A stretch of 64,000 bases of DNA from Gloeobacter violaceus PCC 7421. GTDB taxonomy: Bacteria; Cyanobacteriota; Cyanobacteriia; Gloeobacterales; Gloeobacteraceae. Shown here piece after piece: positions 25,459-35,232 of the stretch; position 1 is the first letter of the stretch; each line of letters opens with the position of its first letter. The notes under the pieces were generated by a model, which was not told the origin of the DNA, made no database searches, and worked only from the letters and a program-made list of their open reading frames with translations. The position numbers and the translations under genes were made by a program. Location: contig NC_005125.1 of assembly GCF_000011385.1 (NCBI RefSeq), forward strand, positions 2,480,001 through 2,544,000, given 5' to 3'.

Positions 25459-26124
25459 ATGCTCGCAGCACTGTTTTTTGATCTTGACGGAACCCTGGCC
25501 GACACCGATCCCCTGCACTTTCAAGCCTGGCAGGAATTGTTGGACGAACTTGGCCTTGCCATCGACCGGACTTTTTACCGCACGCGCATCAGCGGCCGGC
25601 TCAACCCGGATATTGTCAAAGAGCTGCTGCCGGCACTTTCTCCTGAAGAAAGTAACCAGTTCATCGAGCGCAAGGAAGGCCGGTTTCGGGAGCTGGCAAC
25701 CGGGCTTGCACCGCTGGCCGGGGCGCTCGACGTGCTCAACTGGGCGAACGGTCGAGGGCTCAAGTACGCCCTGGTGAGCAACGCCCCCAGCGAGAACGCC
25801 CGCTTCATGCTGGGGGCGCTGAAATTGGAGAAGGCATTTGCGACGATGGTTTTGGGGGAGGAGGTGGCCGCGGGCAAACCCGACCCGCTACCTTACCGGG
25901 TGGCTCTCGAACGGCTGGGGGTGAGCGCTTCGCGGTCGCTCGCCTTCGAGGATTCACCTTCGGGGGTGCGATCGGCGGTGGGGGCGGGCATTCCCACCGT
26001 CGGCATCGCCACCACCCACCCACCGGAAAATCTGCTCGAACTGGGGGCCAAGCTCGTGATCCCCGACTTCGACGACCCACGGCTCTGGGTGTTGCTGCGC
26101 AGCGCCGGATCGCTTGAGTGCTGA
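25459..26124 (+). CDS. HAD-superfamily phosphatase/mutase (beta-phosphoglucomutase-like)
   Basis: The 221-residue HAD hydrolase has motif I FFDLDGTLADTDP, motif II ALVSNAPSENA, motif III Lys in AAGKPDPLPY, and motif IV FEDSPSGVRSA. The cap follows motif I, as in subfamily IA phosphatases such as beta-PGM and Gph. The second Asp of DxD is present. The substrate is unknown. AAGGGA lies 6 nt before the ATG. Confidence 0.88.
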   Translation: MLAALFFDLDGTLADTDPLHFQAWQELLDELGLAIDRTFYRTRISGRLNPDIVKELLPALSPEESNQFIERKEGRFRELATGLAPLAGALDVLNWANGRGLKYALVSNAPSENARFMLGALKLEKAFATMVLGEEVAAGKPDPLPYRVALERLGVSASRSLAFEDSPSGVRSAVGAGIPTVGIATTHPPENLLELGAKLVIPDFDDPRLWVLLRSAGSLEC

Positions 26125-26199
26125 GAAATAGTTAGGCCATCTGCGCCGGGTCAGAGGAGGAAGTGCGTATGGCTCCTGGAAGGTGCAAGCTCCGATATC

Positions 26200-27087
26200 T
26201 CATCTTGCGAGTCGATCCAGATAGCCCAGTAAGGCTTCGCGCACCGGCAGGAGACTCTTGTACAACTGCATGGGTTCGGGAATCTGCCGGACGGCTGTGG
26301 CGAGGGCGCGGGCCATCGCAGGCTGCTGCTCTAGAACGTGCAGAGGGTGGACGTACGTGCGGATAGTAAACAGCACCGTCCGGCTCTCGGCAAGCCGCCG
26401 CAGCGTCTGGCGCTCGATGCGGATCCAGAGTCGTTCGGCGGCATCTTGGGCGGTTATTTGCGAATCACGCTTCGCGCCGCCGGGCAACAAAAACAGTTCC
26501 GGCGAATCGACGATGGTCCAGTTGATGCGCCACATCGGAGTTTCGACCCGCAGGCGCTCGAAGAAACGGTCCACCGGCCCGGCCAACTGCTCAGCGTAGC
26601 CCGGTACGGGCGCGTGAATGCCGGTGAGGAGCAGGCCCACTTTTTCAGTCAATAGCCAGCGCGAAGGAAAACAGACGCAGGCGGCCGAGAGGATATAGCC
26701 TTCCTGCGTAGGCCGCATCAGACAGAGATCTTCCTGCACCAGCCGCGCCGCCAGCTCCAGCGGCGCAAAGCCATGGTCCGCCGGATTCCAGATTTCGCCG
26801 CTCATCCGGTTTTCGAGCCGACTGTCTTTGAGGCGGTAATGCTCTGGAAAGTACTCCGGCAGATGATCAAGCAACAGTTCCAGGACTTCTTGCTGCTCGG
26901 TTTCGCTTCCGGGCATCGCTACCAACACCTCGCCGCGCCGCTCGGTGAGCAATCGACACTTGAGAGTCAAATACTCTTCGAAGCGCTCGTCGATTTCGAT
27001 CCACCGGCTGGGCTCCAGTGGCGCCAGGCCGATGTGCAGCCGCCACTGCCCATCGGCATAGGGAAAGTACAGGGGAGACTCTTGCAC
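26200..27087 (-). CDS. DUF3445 protein (haem-dependent oxidative N-demethylase family)
   Basis: The 295-residue protein has the DUF3445 pattern from memory: WIEIDERFEEYLTLKCRLL, then LLLDHLPEYFPEHYRL, ACVCFPSRWLLTEKVG, IHAPVPGYAEQLAGPVDRFFERL and the middle WTIVDSPELFLL. A bacterial member is the alpha subunit of a haem-dependent dimethylamine-type demethylase. Which residue binds haem I cannot tell. No partner subunit is visible. Between it and the flanking genes I see no operon partner. Confidence 0.75.
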   Translation of the reverse strand: MQESPLYFPYADGQWRLHIGLAPLEPSRWIEIDERFEEYLTLKCRLLTERRGEVLVAMPGSETEQQEVLELLLDHLPEYFPEHYRLKDSRLENRMSGEIWNPADHGFAPLELAARLVQEDLCLMRPTQEGYILSAACVCFPSRWLLTEKVGLLLTGIHAPVPGYAEQLAGPVDRFFERLRVETPMWRINWTIVDSPELFLLPGGAKRDSQITAQDAAERLWIRIERQTLRRLAESRTVLFTIRTYVHPLHVLEQQPAMARALATAVRQIPEPMQLYKSLLPVREALLGYLDRLAR

Positions 27088-27208
27088 CGTGAAAACCGAA
27101 GTGCCGCGTCGATGACATCAGGGTATCGCGGCGGGTGCTGCTGCGTCTTTGCGGCGCTTGCCATCCGGCGCTCTACAATGCGGGTGTCGGCAAAAGGCGA
27201 TTTTTTCA

Positions 27209-27775
27209 ATGGCCCAACGGACAACCGACACCATGCGCTGGACCGCGGCGGATCTGGATTTGCTGCCGGACGACGGCAGCCGCTACGAGATTGTCGCAGG
27301 GGAGTTGCTTGTGAGCAGAGCACCGCACTGGGGACACCAGAAAGCTTGTGTCCGGCTTTGTGCTGCGCTCGATGCCTGGTCTACGGCGACGGAACTGGGA
27401 GAGGCGAGTATCGCCCCTGGTGTGCTCTTTGGCGAATCGGACAATGTGATCCCCGATGTGGTTTGGGTGAGCCGTGGACGTCTTGAGGTCATCCTCGACG
27501 CTGCCGGGCATCTCACCGCCGCGCCGGAACTGGTAGTCGAAGTGCTCTCGCCGGGCGCCGACAACGAACGGCGTGACCGCGATCTGAAGCTGAGGCTCTA
27601 CTCGGCGCGCGGGGTGCGGGAGTACTGGCTGGTCGATTGGCGAGCACAGCAAGTCGAAGTGTACCGCCGGGAACAAGCTTCCCTGGCGCTGGCCGCGACA
27701 TTGCTTGCGGGGGATACGCTCACCAGTCCGCTGCTGCCTGGGTTTGCCTATCCGGTGGCCGGAATTTTTGCCTAA
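27209..27775 (+). CDS. Uma2-family PD-(D/E)XK nuclease-fold protein
   Basis: The 188-residue protein has the Uma2 core in order: [30 protein letters not shown] (Asp), [10 protein letters not shown] (Glu), [21 protein letters not shown] (Lys region) and [10 protein letters not shown]. It is the second Uma2 copy in the window, about 1.9 kb from the first, and has the normal GC-rich codon use of the neighbourhood. Its stop overlaps the alaS stop by 4 nt on the other strand. Function unknown. Confidence 0.88.
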
Positions 27776-30387
27776 GCGCCGAGCGCGCCGGAAAGCTTCG
27801 AAGACGCCTCGCTGAGGGCATTTTTGAGCTTCTCGGGCTGCTTGCCGCCCGCCTGGGCAAGATTGGGCCGCCCGCCGCCGCCGCCGCCGGTGATTTTGGC
27901 CACCTCGCCCACGAACTTGCCGGCGTTGAGCCCTTTGGCAACCGCGCCTTTGCCGAAGGCCGCCACCAGCGAGACTTTGTCGGCCGCCGGGGCGGAACCC
28001 AACACGACGGCACCCCCCTCGCCCAGTTTGGCGAGCAAGTGCTCGGCCGCCGATTTGAGCGCCTCCGGTTCGGTGTCGCCCAAATCGGCCACCAGCACCC
28101 GGAAGCCGCCGGTGGTCTCCGCTTGGCCTAGAAGCGCCTCGGCGCGGGCGGTGGCGAGGGCCGCTTTCAGCGAATCGATTTGCTTTTGCGCCTGCTTGAG
28201 GTCGCTTGTCAGGGCTGCCACCCGCTGCGGGATTTGCTCGACCTGGACTTTGAATTCATCGGCGAGTTGGCGGGTGACCGTATCGCGCAGGCGCAGATAT
28301 TCGAGCACCGCCGGTCCCGCCACCGCTTCGATGCGGCGCACCCCGGAGGCGATACCCGTCTCCGAAACCATCTTGAACAAGCCAATCTCGGCGGTGTTGC
28401 GCACGTGGGTGCCGCCGCACAGTTCGATGCTCACCCCCGGCACGTCGATCACCCGCACCTCGGAGCCGTACTTCTCGCCGAAAAAGGCGAGTGCCCCGCG
28501 CGCTTTGGCCTGATCGATGGGCATCACTTCCTGCGAGAGCGTATGGGCCTCGGCGATCCAGGTGTTGACCAGATCTTCGACCTGCTGAATTTCAGCCTGA
28601 CTGAGCGCCTTGGGCCAGGAGAAATCAAAGCGCAGCCGATCGAAAGCCACCAGCGAACCTTGCTGCTGGACGCTTTCGCCCAACACTTTTTTGAGGGCCG
28701 CCTGCAGCAGGTGGGTGGCGGTGTGGTGGGCCTGGGAACGGCGGCGGTCGGCCAGATCGATCTGCGCCTGTACAGAGTCACCGGTGGCAACGGTCCCGCG
28801 CTCGATGCGGCCGGTGTGCAAGATCACCGTGTCGCGCTTCTGGACATCTTCGATGCGCACCAGCAGGTCCGGACCGCTCAAATAACCCCGATCGCCGATC
28901 TGGCCGCCCCCTTCCGGGTAGAAAGGCGTCTGATCGAGCACCAGCTGCACACTTGCCCCCGCACTCGCCCGTTCGATGGGTTCACCCTCGAAGAGCACCA
29001 GCTTGACCATCGCTTTTGAAGCGACGTTGCGGTAGCCCAAAAAATCGGTGCGCTCAAGGTCGGCAAGGCTCGCTCCCTGGGTGAGGTCGACCGTTTTGGC
29101 CGCCCGGCGCGCCCGCTCGCGCTGCTTTTCCATGGCTTCTTCGTAAGCCGCCACGTCCACTTCGAGGCCGCGCTCGGCCGCCACCTCCATCGTCAATTCC
29201 AGCGGAAAGCCGTAGGTGTCGTAGAGCATGAATGCGTCAACTCCCGAAATCCGCTTTTCGCTGCGGCCCAGGATCTCATCGAGCAACCGCTCACCGGTTT
29301 CCAAAGTCTGCAGGAACTGGCTTTCTTCGGTGGCAAGCCGAGTCAGGATCAATTCGCGGCTTTCAAGCAGGTTCGGGTAGGCCCCGCCCATCAACTCGAC
29401 GGCCACCGTCGCCATCTGGGGCAGGAAGCTGCCTGCAATGCCCAGCATCCGCCCATGGCGAACCATCCGGCGAATGAGCCGACGGAGGATATAGCCGCGC
29501 CCGAGGTTGCCCGGCAGTACCCCGTCGGCCACCAGATGCACCACCGCGCGGGTGTGGTCGCCGATGATTTTAAATGATGTTTTTTGCTGGTCGTCCGCCT
29601 TGAAGTAATCGCGACCACTCAGTACTTCGGCTTTGCGGATAATCGGGAAGACCAGGTCGGTCTCGTAGTTGTTGGGGACCCCCTGGAGCACCTGGGCCAT
29701 GCGCTCCAGGCCCAGGCCGGTGTCGATGTTCTTGCGCGGCAGTTCGCTGAAGGTGCCCTCGCTGTCGCGGTTGAGCTGCATGAACACCAGATTGTAGATC
29801 TCCAGAAAGCGGCTGTCGTCGTCGAGATCGATGTCCCCTTCGCCCCGCTCGGGGTGAAAGTCGTAGTAGATTTCTGAGCACGGCCCGCAGGGTCCGGTGG
29901 GGCCGGATTCCCAAAAATTGGAATCGGCGCCCATCTTGCGCACGCGCACGGGCGGCAGACCGGCCACCTCCTGCCACAGAACCAAGGCTTCCTCGTCCTC
30001 CTCGTACACGCTCACCCAGAGTCTTTCGGGCGGCAACTCGAACACGCCGGTGACCAGTTCCCACGCCCAGCCGATCGCCTCGCGCTTGAAGTAGTCGCCG
30101 AACGAAAAGTTGCCCAGCATCTCGAAGAAGGTGTGATGGCGGGCGGTGCGGCCGACGTTCTCGATGTCGTTGGTGCGCACGCACTTTTGGGAGGTGGTGA
30201 CCCGCGGGGCGGGCCGCTCGCGCTTGCCCATGAACACCGGCTTAAACGGCAGCATGCCCGCGATCGTCAAGAGCACCGTCGGGTCGTCCGGCACCAGCGA
30301 GGCGCTCGGCAGACGCCGATGCTGCTTGCTCTCAAAAAACTGCAGGAACTTCTCGCGGATCGCATTTCCATTCAGGACGGTCGGCAT
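27772..30387 (-). CDS. alaS: Alanyl-tRNA synthetase AlaRS
   Basis: The 871-residue enzyme charges tRNA-Ala and clears Ser/Gly mischarging. Domains in order: class-II catalytic core (residues 1-240: [39 protein letters not shown]), tRNA recognition region, editing domain with [12 protein letters not shown] and the CGGTH zinc motif, a coiled linker, and the C-Ala domain with [15 protein letters not shown] at the end. Length is standard. A paralogue lacking the catalytic core lies 84 bp upstream in the same direction. Confidence 0.97.
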
Positions 30388-30471
30388 GACGGAGGCACTG
30401 GCAAGCTACCTTCCCATTCTAAAAAAACATCAATGCCTCGGAAGCGGTGGTGAAGCGAGATTTTCCCGCCC

Positions 30472-31821
30472 CTACGTGTCGTTGAAGGTGTCGTAGAGCT
30501 TCGCAAAGGCCAGATCCAGCGCCGCTTTGAGTCTGGTGGGCTGCCGCCCTGCGGCCTGGGCGATTTGGGCGTTACCCTGTGTGTCGCCGCCACCGGTCAG
30601 TTGGGCGAGGGCGGCGGCAAACTGGCCGGCATTGAGACCGAGGCCCACCGCCTTTGGGCTAAATGCCACGGTGAATGCCACCGCGTCCGCCCCAGGAGAA
30701 GATCCCAGCACCACCGTTCCTTCGCCCAGCTTGCTCAGCGTCCCTTCGGCCGCCGCCGCCAGTGCTGCGGGTTCGGTGTCGCCCAGATCGGCCACCAGCA
30801 CCCGGTACTGGCCGTACTGCTCGACTTCGCCCAGGCAGGCTTCGCAGCGGGCAAGCGCCAGGGCGACTTTGAGGTCCTCGACCTGGGAGATCGCCCACTG
30901 CGCCTGGGTCAGTACGGCCCCAAGCCGCTCGGGCAACTGGGCGAGGGGGGCTTTGAATTGTTCGCCCAATATCCGGGTGACCTGCTCGTGGGCACGCAGG
31001 TAATCGAGCAAGGCCAGCCCCGCCACCGCCTCGAGGCGCCGTACACCCGCCTCCGGCTCGCTGTGGCCGACGATCTTGAACGGTCCAATTTCGATGGTGT
31101 TGGAGACGTGGGTGCCGCCACACAGTTCGAAACCGATCTCCGGGGTGCCGATAACACGCACCTGCTCGCCGTAGCGCTCTCCCGGAAAGGGCAAGGCCCC
31201 GATTTGCCGGGCTTTTTCGGCGGGCATCGTCTCCACCCCCAGAGGGTGGCCTTCCAGCACCCAGAGATTGACCACCTGCTCGACGCGGGCCACCTCCTGC
31301 CCGCCCAGGGACTGGGGGGCCGCAAACTCGAAGCGCAAACGGTCAGAGGCTGCAAGCGCTCCGCGCTGCTCGATTTCGGCTCCCAGCACCCTGCGCAGGG
31401 CGGCATGCAGCAGGTGGACGGCGCTGTGGTGCGTCTGCACCAGCCGGCGGCGAATGGCGTTCACCTGTGCCTGGACGGTCTCGCCGACTTTCAGTTCGCC
31501 GCGCTGCACTTTGCCTTTGTGCAGGTAGACGGCACCCTGTCTGCGCACCGCCTCGACGGCCACGACCAGATTTTCGGCCGCGAGCACCCCCTGGTCGCAG
31601 GCCTGGCCGCTGCCTTCGGCCAAAAAGGGACTGTGGCTGAGCACCACCACCACCTCGGCCCCGGCTACCGCCTCGGCGCAAGGTTTGCCGCCCGCCAGGA
31701 TGCCTAGCACCTGCGCGGGAACGGCAAGGGTGCGGTGCCCGACAAAAACCGTCTTTGCTTCGCCGTTGCGGTCGGCTGTGGCCGCCGCTTCCGGCTGTCC
31801 CTGGGCGCGCGATTCTTCCAT
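30472..31821 (-). CDS. AlaRS paralogue lacking the catalytic core: free-standing editing protein (AlaX-like) with C-Ala domain
   Basis: The 449-residue protein matches AlaRS only from the editing region onward. It keeps the HxxxH of the zinc/editing site (HHSAVHLLHAAL) and the CGGTHV motif, the RVIGTPEIGFEL segment, the coiled linker, and the C-Ala end with LGEGTVVLGSSPG and GLNAGQFAAALAQLTGGG. The usual TPFYxExGGQ motif is worn to SPFLAEGSGQ. AlaX proteins hydrolyse Ser-tRNA(Ala) in trans. Close likeness to the adjacent alaS points to a tandem duplication that lost about 430 N-terminal residues. The first 22 residues are low-complexity. Confidence 0.87.
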   Translation of the reverse strand: MEESRAQGQPEAAATADRNGEAKTVFVGHRTLAVPAQVLGILAGGKPCAEAVAGAEVVVVLSHSPFLAEGSGQACDQGVLAAENLVVAVEAVRRQGAVYLHKGKVQRGELKVGETVQAQVNAIRRRLVQTHHSAVHLLHAALRRVLGAEIEQRGALAASDRLRFEFAAPQSLGGQEVARVEQVVNLWVLEGHPLGVETMPAEKARQIGALPFPGERYGEQVRVIGTPEIGFELCGGTHVSNTIEIGPFKIVGHSEPEAGVRRLEAVAGLALLDYLRAHEQVTRILGEQFKAPLAQLPERLGAVLTQAQWAISQVEDLKVALALARCEACLGEVEQYGQYRVLVADLGDTEPAALAAAAEGTLSKLGEGTVVLGSSPGADAVAFTVAFSPKAVGLGLNAGQFAAALAQLTGGGDTQGNAQIAQAAGRQPTRLKAALDLAFAKLYDTFNDT

Positions 31822-31949
31822 CTGGTGATGCCGAAAGCGACTGCCCTTTTTCTAAGGGACAAGCGCGCCGGGTATTAAGGGCAGCAGGCGGCCCCGCACC
31901 CCTCGGCGGCGCCCACACTCGCGGCACTGTCAGTTCATGACTGCGCGAA

Positions 31950-33320
31950 TTATGGTTGCGAAGTGGTTGGTACCGCCACCCTGGGGACGCGGAAGAACAG
32001 AAAGTACACCCCCAGACCCAGACCCATGAAGCCGAGGGCGAACCAGGATTGGGGAGTGGTCAGCAGCGAATTGACGATGAGAAAACCCGAGGCGGCGAGA
32101 AACACCAGAGGCACCAGCGGGTAGGGCCGGACTTTATAGGGACGGGGCAGATCCGGCGCCTGGGCGCGCAGGATCATCAATCCGACGACGGCAAGGGCGT
32201 AGAACAGCCAGGCGGCAAAGCCGAAGTAATCGACCAGGGTGCCGAAGTCGCCGGGCAAAACCAGCATCGACGCCCACGCCCCCTGGGCCACCAGCGCCGC
32301 GGCGGGCACCGCCCGGGGGCTCACGTAGCCAAAAAAGCGCGGAAACTGGCCGTCGCGGGCCGCCGCGTAAAAGACGCGCGCCCCGGTGATCAGCGAACCG
32401 TTGGTGCTGCCAAAGGTCGAAATTGCCACGGCGATGGGCACCAGGACGCCGCCAATCGGCCCAATCACCTGCACCGCCAGGTTGGTGGCGACGGCCCGGG
32501 AGCCCGCCATCTGGGCGGGGGTGAGCGCCGAGAGGTAGGCGACGTTAGCAAGCACGTAGACCGCCATCACCCCCAGGGTGCCGAAGACGATCGCCCGGGG
32601 CAGGTTGCGCTCGGGCTCGCGCAGTTCTTCGCTCACATAGTTGAGGTTGTTCCAGCCGTCGTAGGCCCACAGGCAGGTGATCATCGCGAGGCCAAAGGCG
32701 CTCGGCGCGGCGATCGACCCGGCAAACGGGTCGACAAAGTGGCTGGAGCCGCCCTGGAAGAAGGCGGCAAAGCCCATGGCGATGATCCCGGCCAGGGCCA
32801 GCAATTTCAGTGCCGTGAAGACCACCTGCACCACCGCTCCCTGGCGCACCCCCAGACAGTTGACGGCCGTGAGCAGCAAGATCGTGGCGACGGCGATCGC
32901 CTTGATGCGCCAGTCGCCGTCCACGCCCGCCCCGCGCGGGTCGAGGCCGAAGAGGACGCTGCCCAGGTAGCTTGCAAAGACGATGCTGATAATCGCCTGG
33001 GAGCCGGTCTTCATCACAAAAAACTGGGTCCAGGTGAACATGAAGCCCAAAGGCCGGCCGAGGGTGCGGCTCAAGTAGGCGTACTCGCCCCCGGCCACCG
33101 GCAAGGCCGCCCCCAGTTCGGCGTAGCACAGTGCCCCCGCCAACGACAGCAGGCCCCCCACCACCCAGACGGCCAGCGCCATCCCCACCGAGCCCACCTG
33201 CTCGACCACCCGGCCGGGGCTTGCGAAGATGCCGGAGCCAATCGTGATGCCGACGATGAGCGCCGCGCCGTCTATCAATCCCAACGAACGGCGCAGAACG
33301 CCCCCGGACGTCGAAGCCAT
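31950..33320 (-). CDS. Amino-acid permease (APC superfamily, LAT-like)
   Basis: From ATG 33320 the 456-residue protein shows about 12 hydrophobic helices and the APC helix-1 motif GITIGSGIFASP, then ALCYAELGAALPVAGGEYAYLSRTLG. The conserved CLWAYDGWNNLNYVSEELREPERNLPRAI block is characteristic of LAT-type exchangers. It should move amino acids across the cytoplasmic membrane. The substrate is unknown. The longer frame to 33458 adds 46 residues without support. Confidence 0.88.
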   Translation of the reverse strand: MASTSGGVLRRSLGLIDGAALIVGITIGSGIFASPGRVVEQVGSVGMALAVWVVGGLLSLAGALCYAELGAALPVAGGEYAYLSRTLGRPLGFMFTWTQFFVMKTGSQAIISIVFASYLGSVLFGLDPRGAGVDGDWRIKAIAVATILLLTAVNCLGVRQGAVVQVVFTALKLLALAGIIAMGFAAFFQGGSSHFVDPFAGSIAAPSAFGLAMITCLWAYDGWNNLNYVSEELREPERNLPRAIVFGTLGVMAVYVLANVAYLSALTPAQMAGSRAVATNLAVQVIGPIGGVLVPIAVAISTFGSTNGSLITGARVFYAAARDGQFPRFFGYVSPRAVPAAALVAQGAWASMLVLPGDFGTLVDYFGFAAWLFYALAVVGLMILRAQAPDLPRPYKVRPYPLVPLVFLAASGFLIVNSLLTTPQSWFALGFMGLGLGVYFLFFRVPRVAVPTTSQP

Positions 33321-33366
33321 GGACTGTTCCCAAAAAATTGTGCTCAGTATAGCGGATAGCGCAGGT

Positions 33367-33843
33367 CTAATCCGGATACCAGAACATGCCCTTGATGCCC
33401 TCGGGGTCGGGAATAAATCCGAGTCGGCGGTAGAAATCGACCACGTGCGGGTCGGCAAACAGGGTGATGTTGCTGATGTCGGCGGCGCGCAACTCGGCGA
33501 CGATCCGGTCCATCATCGCCCGGCCGAGGCCCTTGCCTTGAAATTCCGGGTGAACCACGACATCCCAAATGGTGGCGTTGAAGGCGTGGTCGGAGGTGGC
33601 GCGGGCGAAACCTACCAGTTGCTTGAAGTCTCCGCGCTGCTCGTACATCGAGATGACGCAAAAACTGTGGTCGATCGCCTTTTTGACCTTGCGCAGGGGG
33701 CGACGCGACCAGCCGACCGCGTCGCACAGCTCTTCGAGGGCGTAGAGGTCGATGTCGCGGTCTGTCGAGAAGAATACATTGCTGTGGACCTCCCCGCCGC
33801 TGGCGGAGTCGGAACCGGTGAACAGGCGCTTCCAGAAGCTCAT
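33367..33843 (-). CDS. GNAT acetyltransferase (Ycf52/cyanobacterial SNAT-like)
   Basis: A 158-residue GNAT protein with the acetyl-CoA loop [17 protein letters not shown] and the C-terminal [21 protein letters not shown]. The N-terminal part ([25 protein letters not shown]) matches the plastid-type Ycf52/NSI family, whose plant members acetylate proteins and serotonin. In cyanobacteria a member was shown to act on serotonin in vitro, as I recall; its real substrate is unclear. It is 46 bp upstream of the permease gene in the same direction. Confidence 0.85.
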   Translation of the reverse strand: MSFWKRLFTGSDSASGGEVHSNVFFSTDRDIDLYALEELCDAVGWSRRPLRKVKKAIDHSFCVISMYEQRGDFKQLVGFARATSDHAFNATIWDVVVHPEFQGKGLGRAMMDRIVAELRAADISNITLFADPHVVDFYRRLGFIPDPEGIKGMFWYPD

Positions 33844-33929
33844 CGAGTAACGCGCGGGTGGAGGAGGAGACAGCTATTCCATTAAAGCCATAGTCCCACG
33901 ATTTTGCCGTTTGTTTCGGAGCGCGCCCA

Positions 33930-35084
33930 TCAGGAGGAACGGCTTGCCTGGGAGCGCCGCCAGGCTTCCCAGCCGGTATAGGCCAGCAGCAAGGTGGCGA
34001 GCACCGTGTAGGTCCCCCCGGCGGGCATGCCGGAGATGGCCAGGGCGATGCTGCCCGCCCACAAGGTGAGCGCGTAGATGACTATGACCACCGAGCGATG
34101 CGACAGACCCGCTTTGAGCAATCGGTGGTGCAGGTGGCGCTTGTCGGGTTTGAAGGGCGAATCGCCCGTGCGCAGGCGCTGGAGGATCACCGAGGCGGTG
34201 TCGAAGATGGGCACCGCCAGGATGCAAAACGGAATAAAAAGCGCCACCGTCGTCACCGACTTGACCACGCCGATCACCGAGAGGCCCCCCAGCAGGAAGC
34301 CCAGAAAATAGGCACCCCCATCCCCCATGAAAATCTGGGCCGGGTTGAAGTTGTAGCGCAAAAAGCCCAGGGCTCCCCCGGCTACCGCCGCCGAAATTAG
34401 GGCCGCCTGCCACTGGCCGGTGAAGACCGTGACGCTGAAGGTGACCACCGCGGCGATGCCGCAGACCCCGGCTGCGAGACCATCAAGGCCGTCGATAAAG
34501 TTGATGGCGTTGACCACCCCCACCAACCAGAGGATCGTGATGGGCAGGCTCAACCACCAGACGAGCTTGACGACGCCCACCCCCGGCAGCGACAGGACGT
34601 CCACATCGACGCCGACGCTCCACGCTCCGGTGGCGATGCCCACCTGCACCAGCAACCGCAGCCAGGCGGGTTGGCTGCGAAAGTCGTCGGAAAGCCCCAG
34701 AAAGAAGAACAGGACTGCTCCAATCGTGACGCCCCAGATTTCGTATTCTTTTTGGGGCGGCAGGAAGCCGAAACTGCCCAGACCCCAGACCAGCAACAGG
34801 GCAAAAGTAATCCCCAGAAAGATCGAGACGCCTCCGAGGCGCACCATCTCGCGGGTGTGCACCTTGCGCTCGTCGGGCCGATCGACGCCCCAACCCTGGC
34901 GCAGGCCCACCGTGCGCACCAGCGGGGTGATGGCCAGCACCGCAACGGTGGCCACCACGAAGGCAATGGCACAGCTGAGCAGGTCGCCCGAGATGCCCGG
35001 TTGGACCGCCCCGGCACCCCACGCTGCGGGCGTTGCCCCCAACCATCCGCACGCCACCGCCACCAGAGCTATAAGGAAGGGCAT
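33930..35084 (-). CDS. Undecaprenyl-phosphate GlcNAc-1-phosphate transferase-like protein (WecA/TagO/MraY)
   Basis: From ATG 35084, 384 residues and about 10-11 membrane helices. Family motifs: DRPDERKVHTREMVRLGG, LGLSDDFRS (metal Asp pair), VVNAINFIDGLDGLAAG, QIFMGDGGAYFLGF and HLHHRLLKAGLSH. The last is typical of WecA/TagO rather than MraY. The enzyme likely starts an outer polysaccharide or wall polymer on undecaprenyl phosphate. The first 35 residues include a hydrophobic stretch. The long upstream frame to 35441 is rejected. Confidence 0.88.
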   Translation of the reverse strand: MPFLIALVAVACGWLGATPAAWGAGAVQPGISGDLLSCAIAFVVATVAVLAITPLVRTVGLRQGWGVDRPDERKVHTREMVRLGGVSIFLGITFALLLVWGLGSFGFLPPQKEYEIWGVTIGAVLFFFLGLSDDFRSQPAWLRLLVQVGIATGAWSVGVDVDVLSLPGVGVVKLVWWLSLPITILWLVGVVNAINFIDGLDGLAAGVCGIAAVVTFSVTVFTGQWQAALISAAVAGGALGFLRYNFNPAQIFMGDGGAYFLGFLLGGLSVIGVVKSVTTVALFIPFCILAVPIFDTASVILQRLRTGDSPFKPDKRHLHHRLLKAGLSHRSVVIVIYALTLWAGSIALAISGMPAGGTYTVLATLLLAYTGWEAWRRSQASRSS

Positions 35085-35232
35085 CCACCCGCACAAGACG
35101 CAGCCACTTGAGTTTATCGCCTGTTGCGTCCGGCGGGCACCCTGGGAAGCAGGGAGTTGGCCGAATTCGTTCAACTTTTGTCCGAGCGCTGTAGTATGGT
35201 GCCGAAACCTGCCCCTACCAGTCTTTGAAACC

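Noticed and set aside
31956-33359. 467-codon plus-strand frame opposite the permease gene
   Set aside because: The translation is mostly Gly/His/Gln/Arg and lies opposite a clear 12-helix permease.
34420-35232. 271 extra codons before the Liv-type binding protein
   Set aside because: Thr/Pro-rich sequence antisense to the WecA/TagO-like gene; the lipoprotein signal beginning at 35233 marks the real start.
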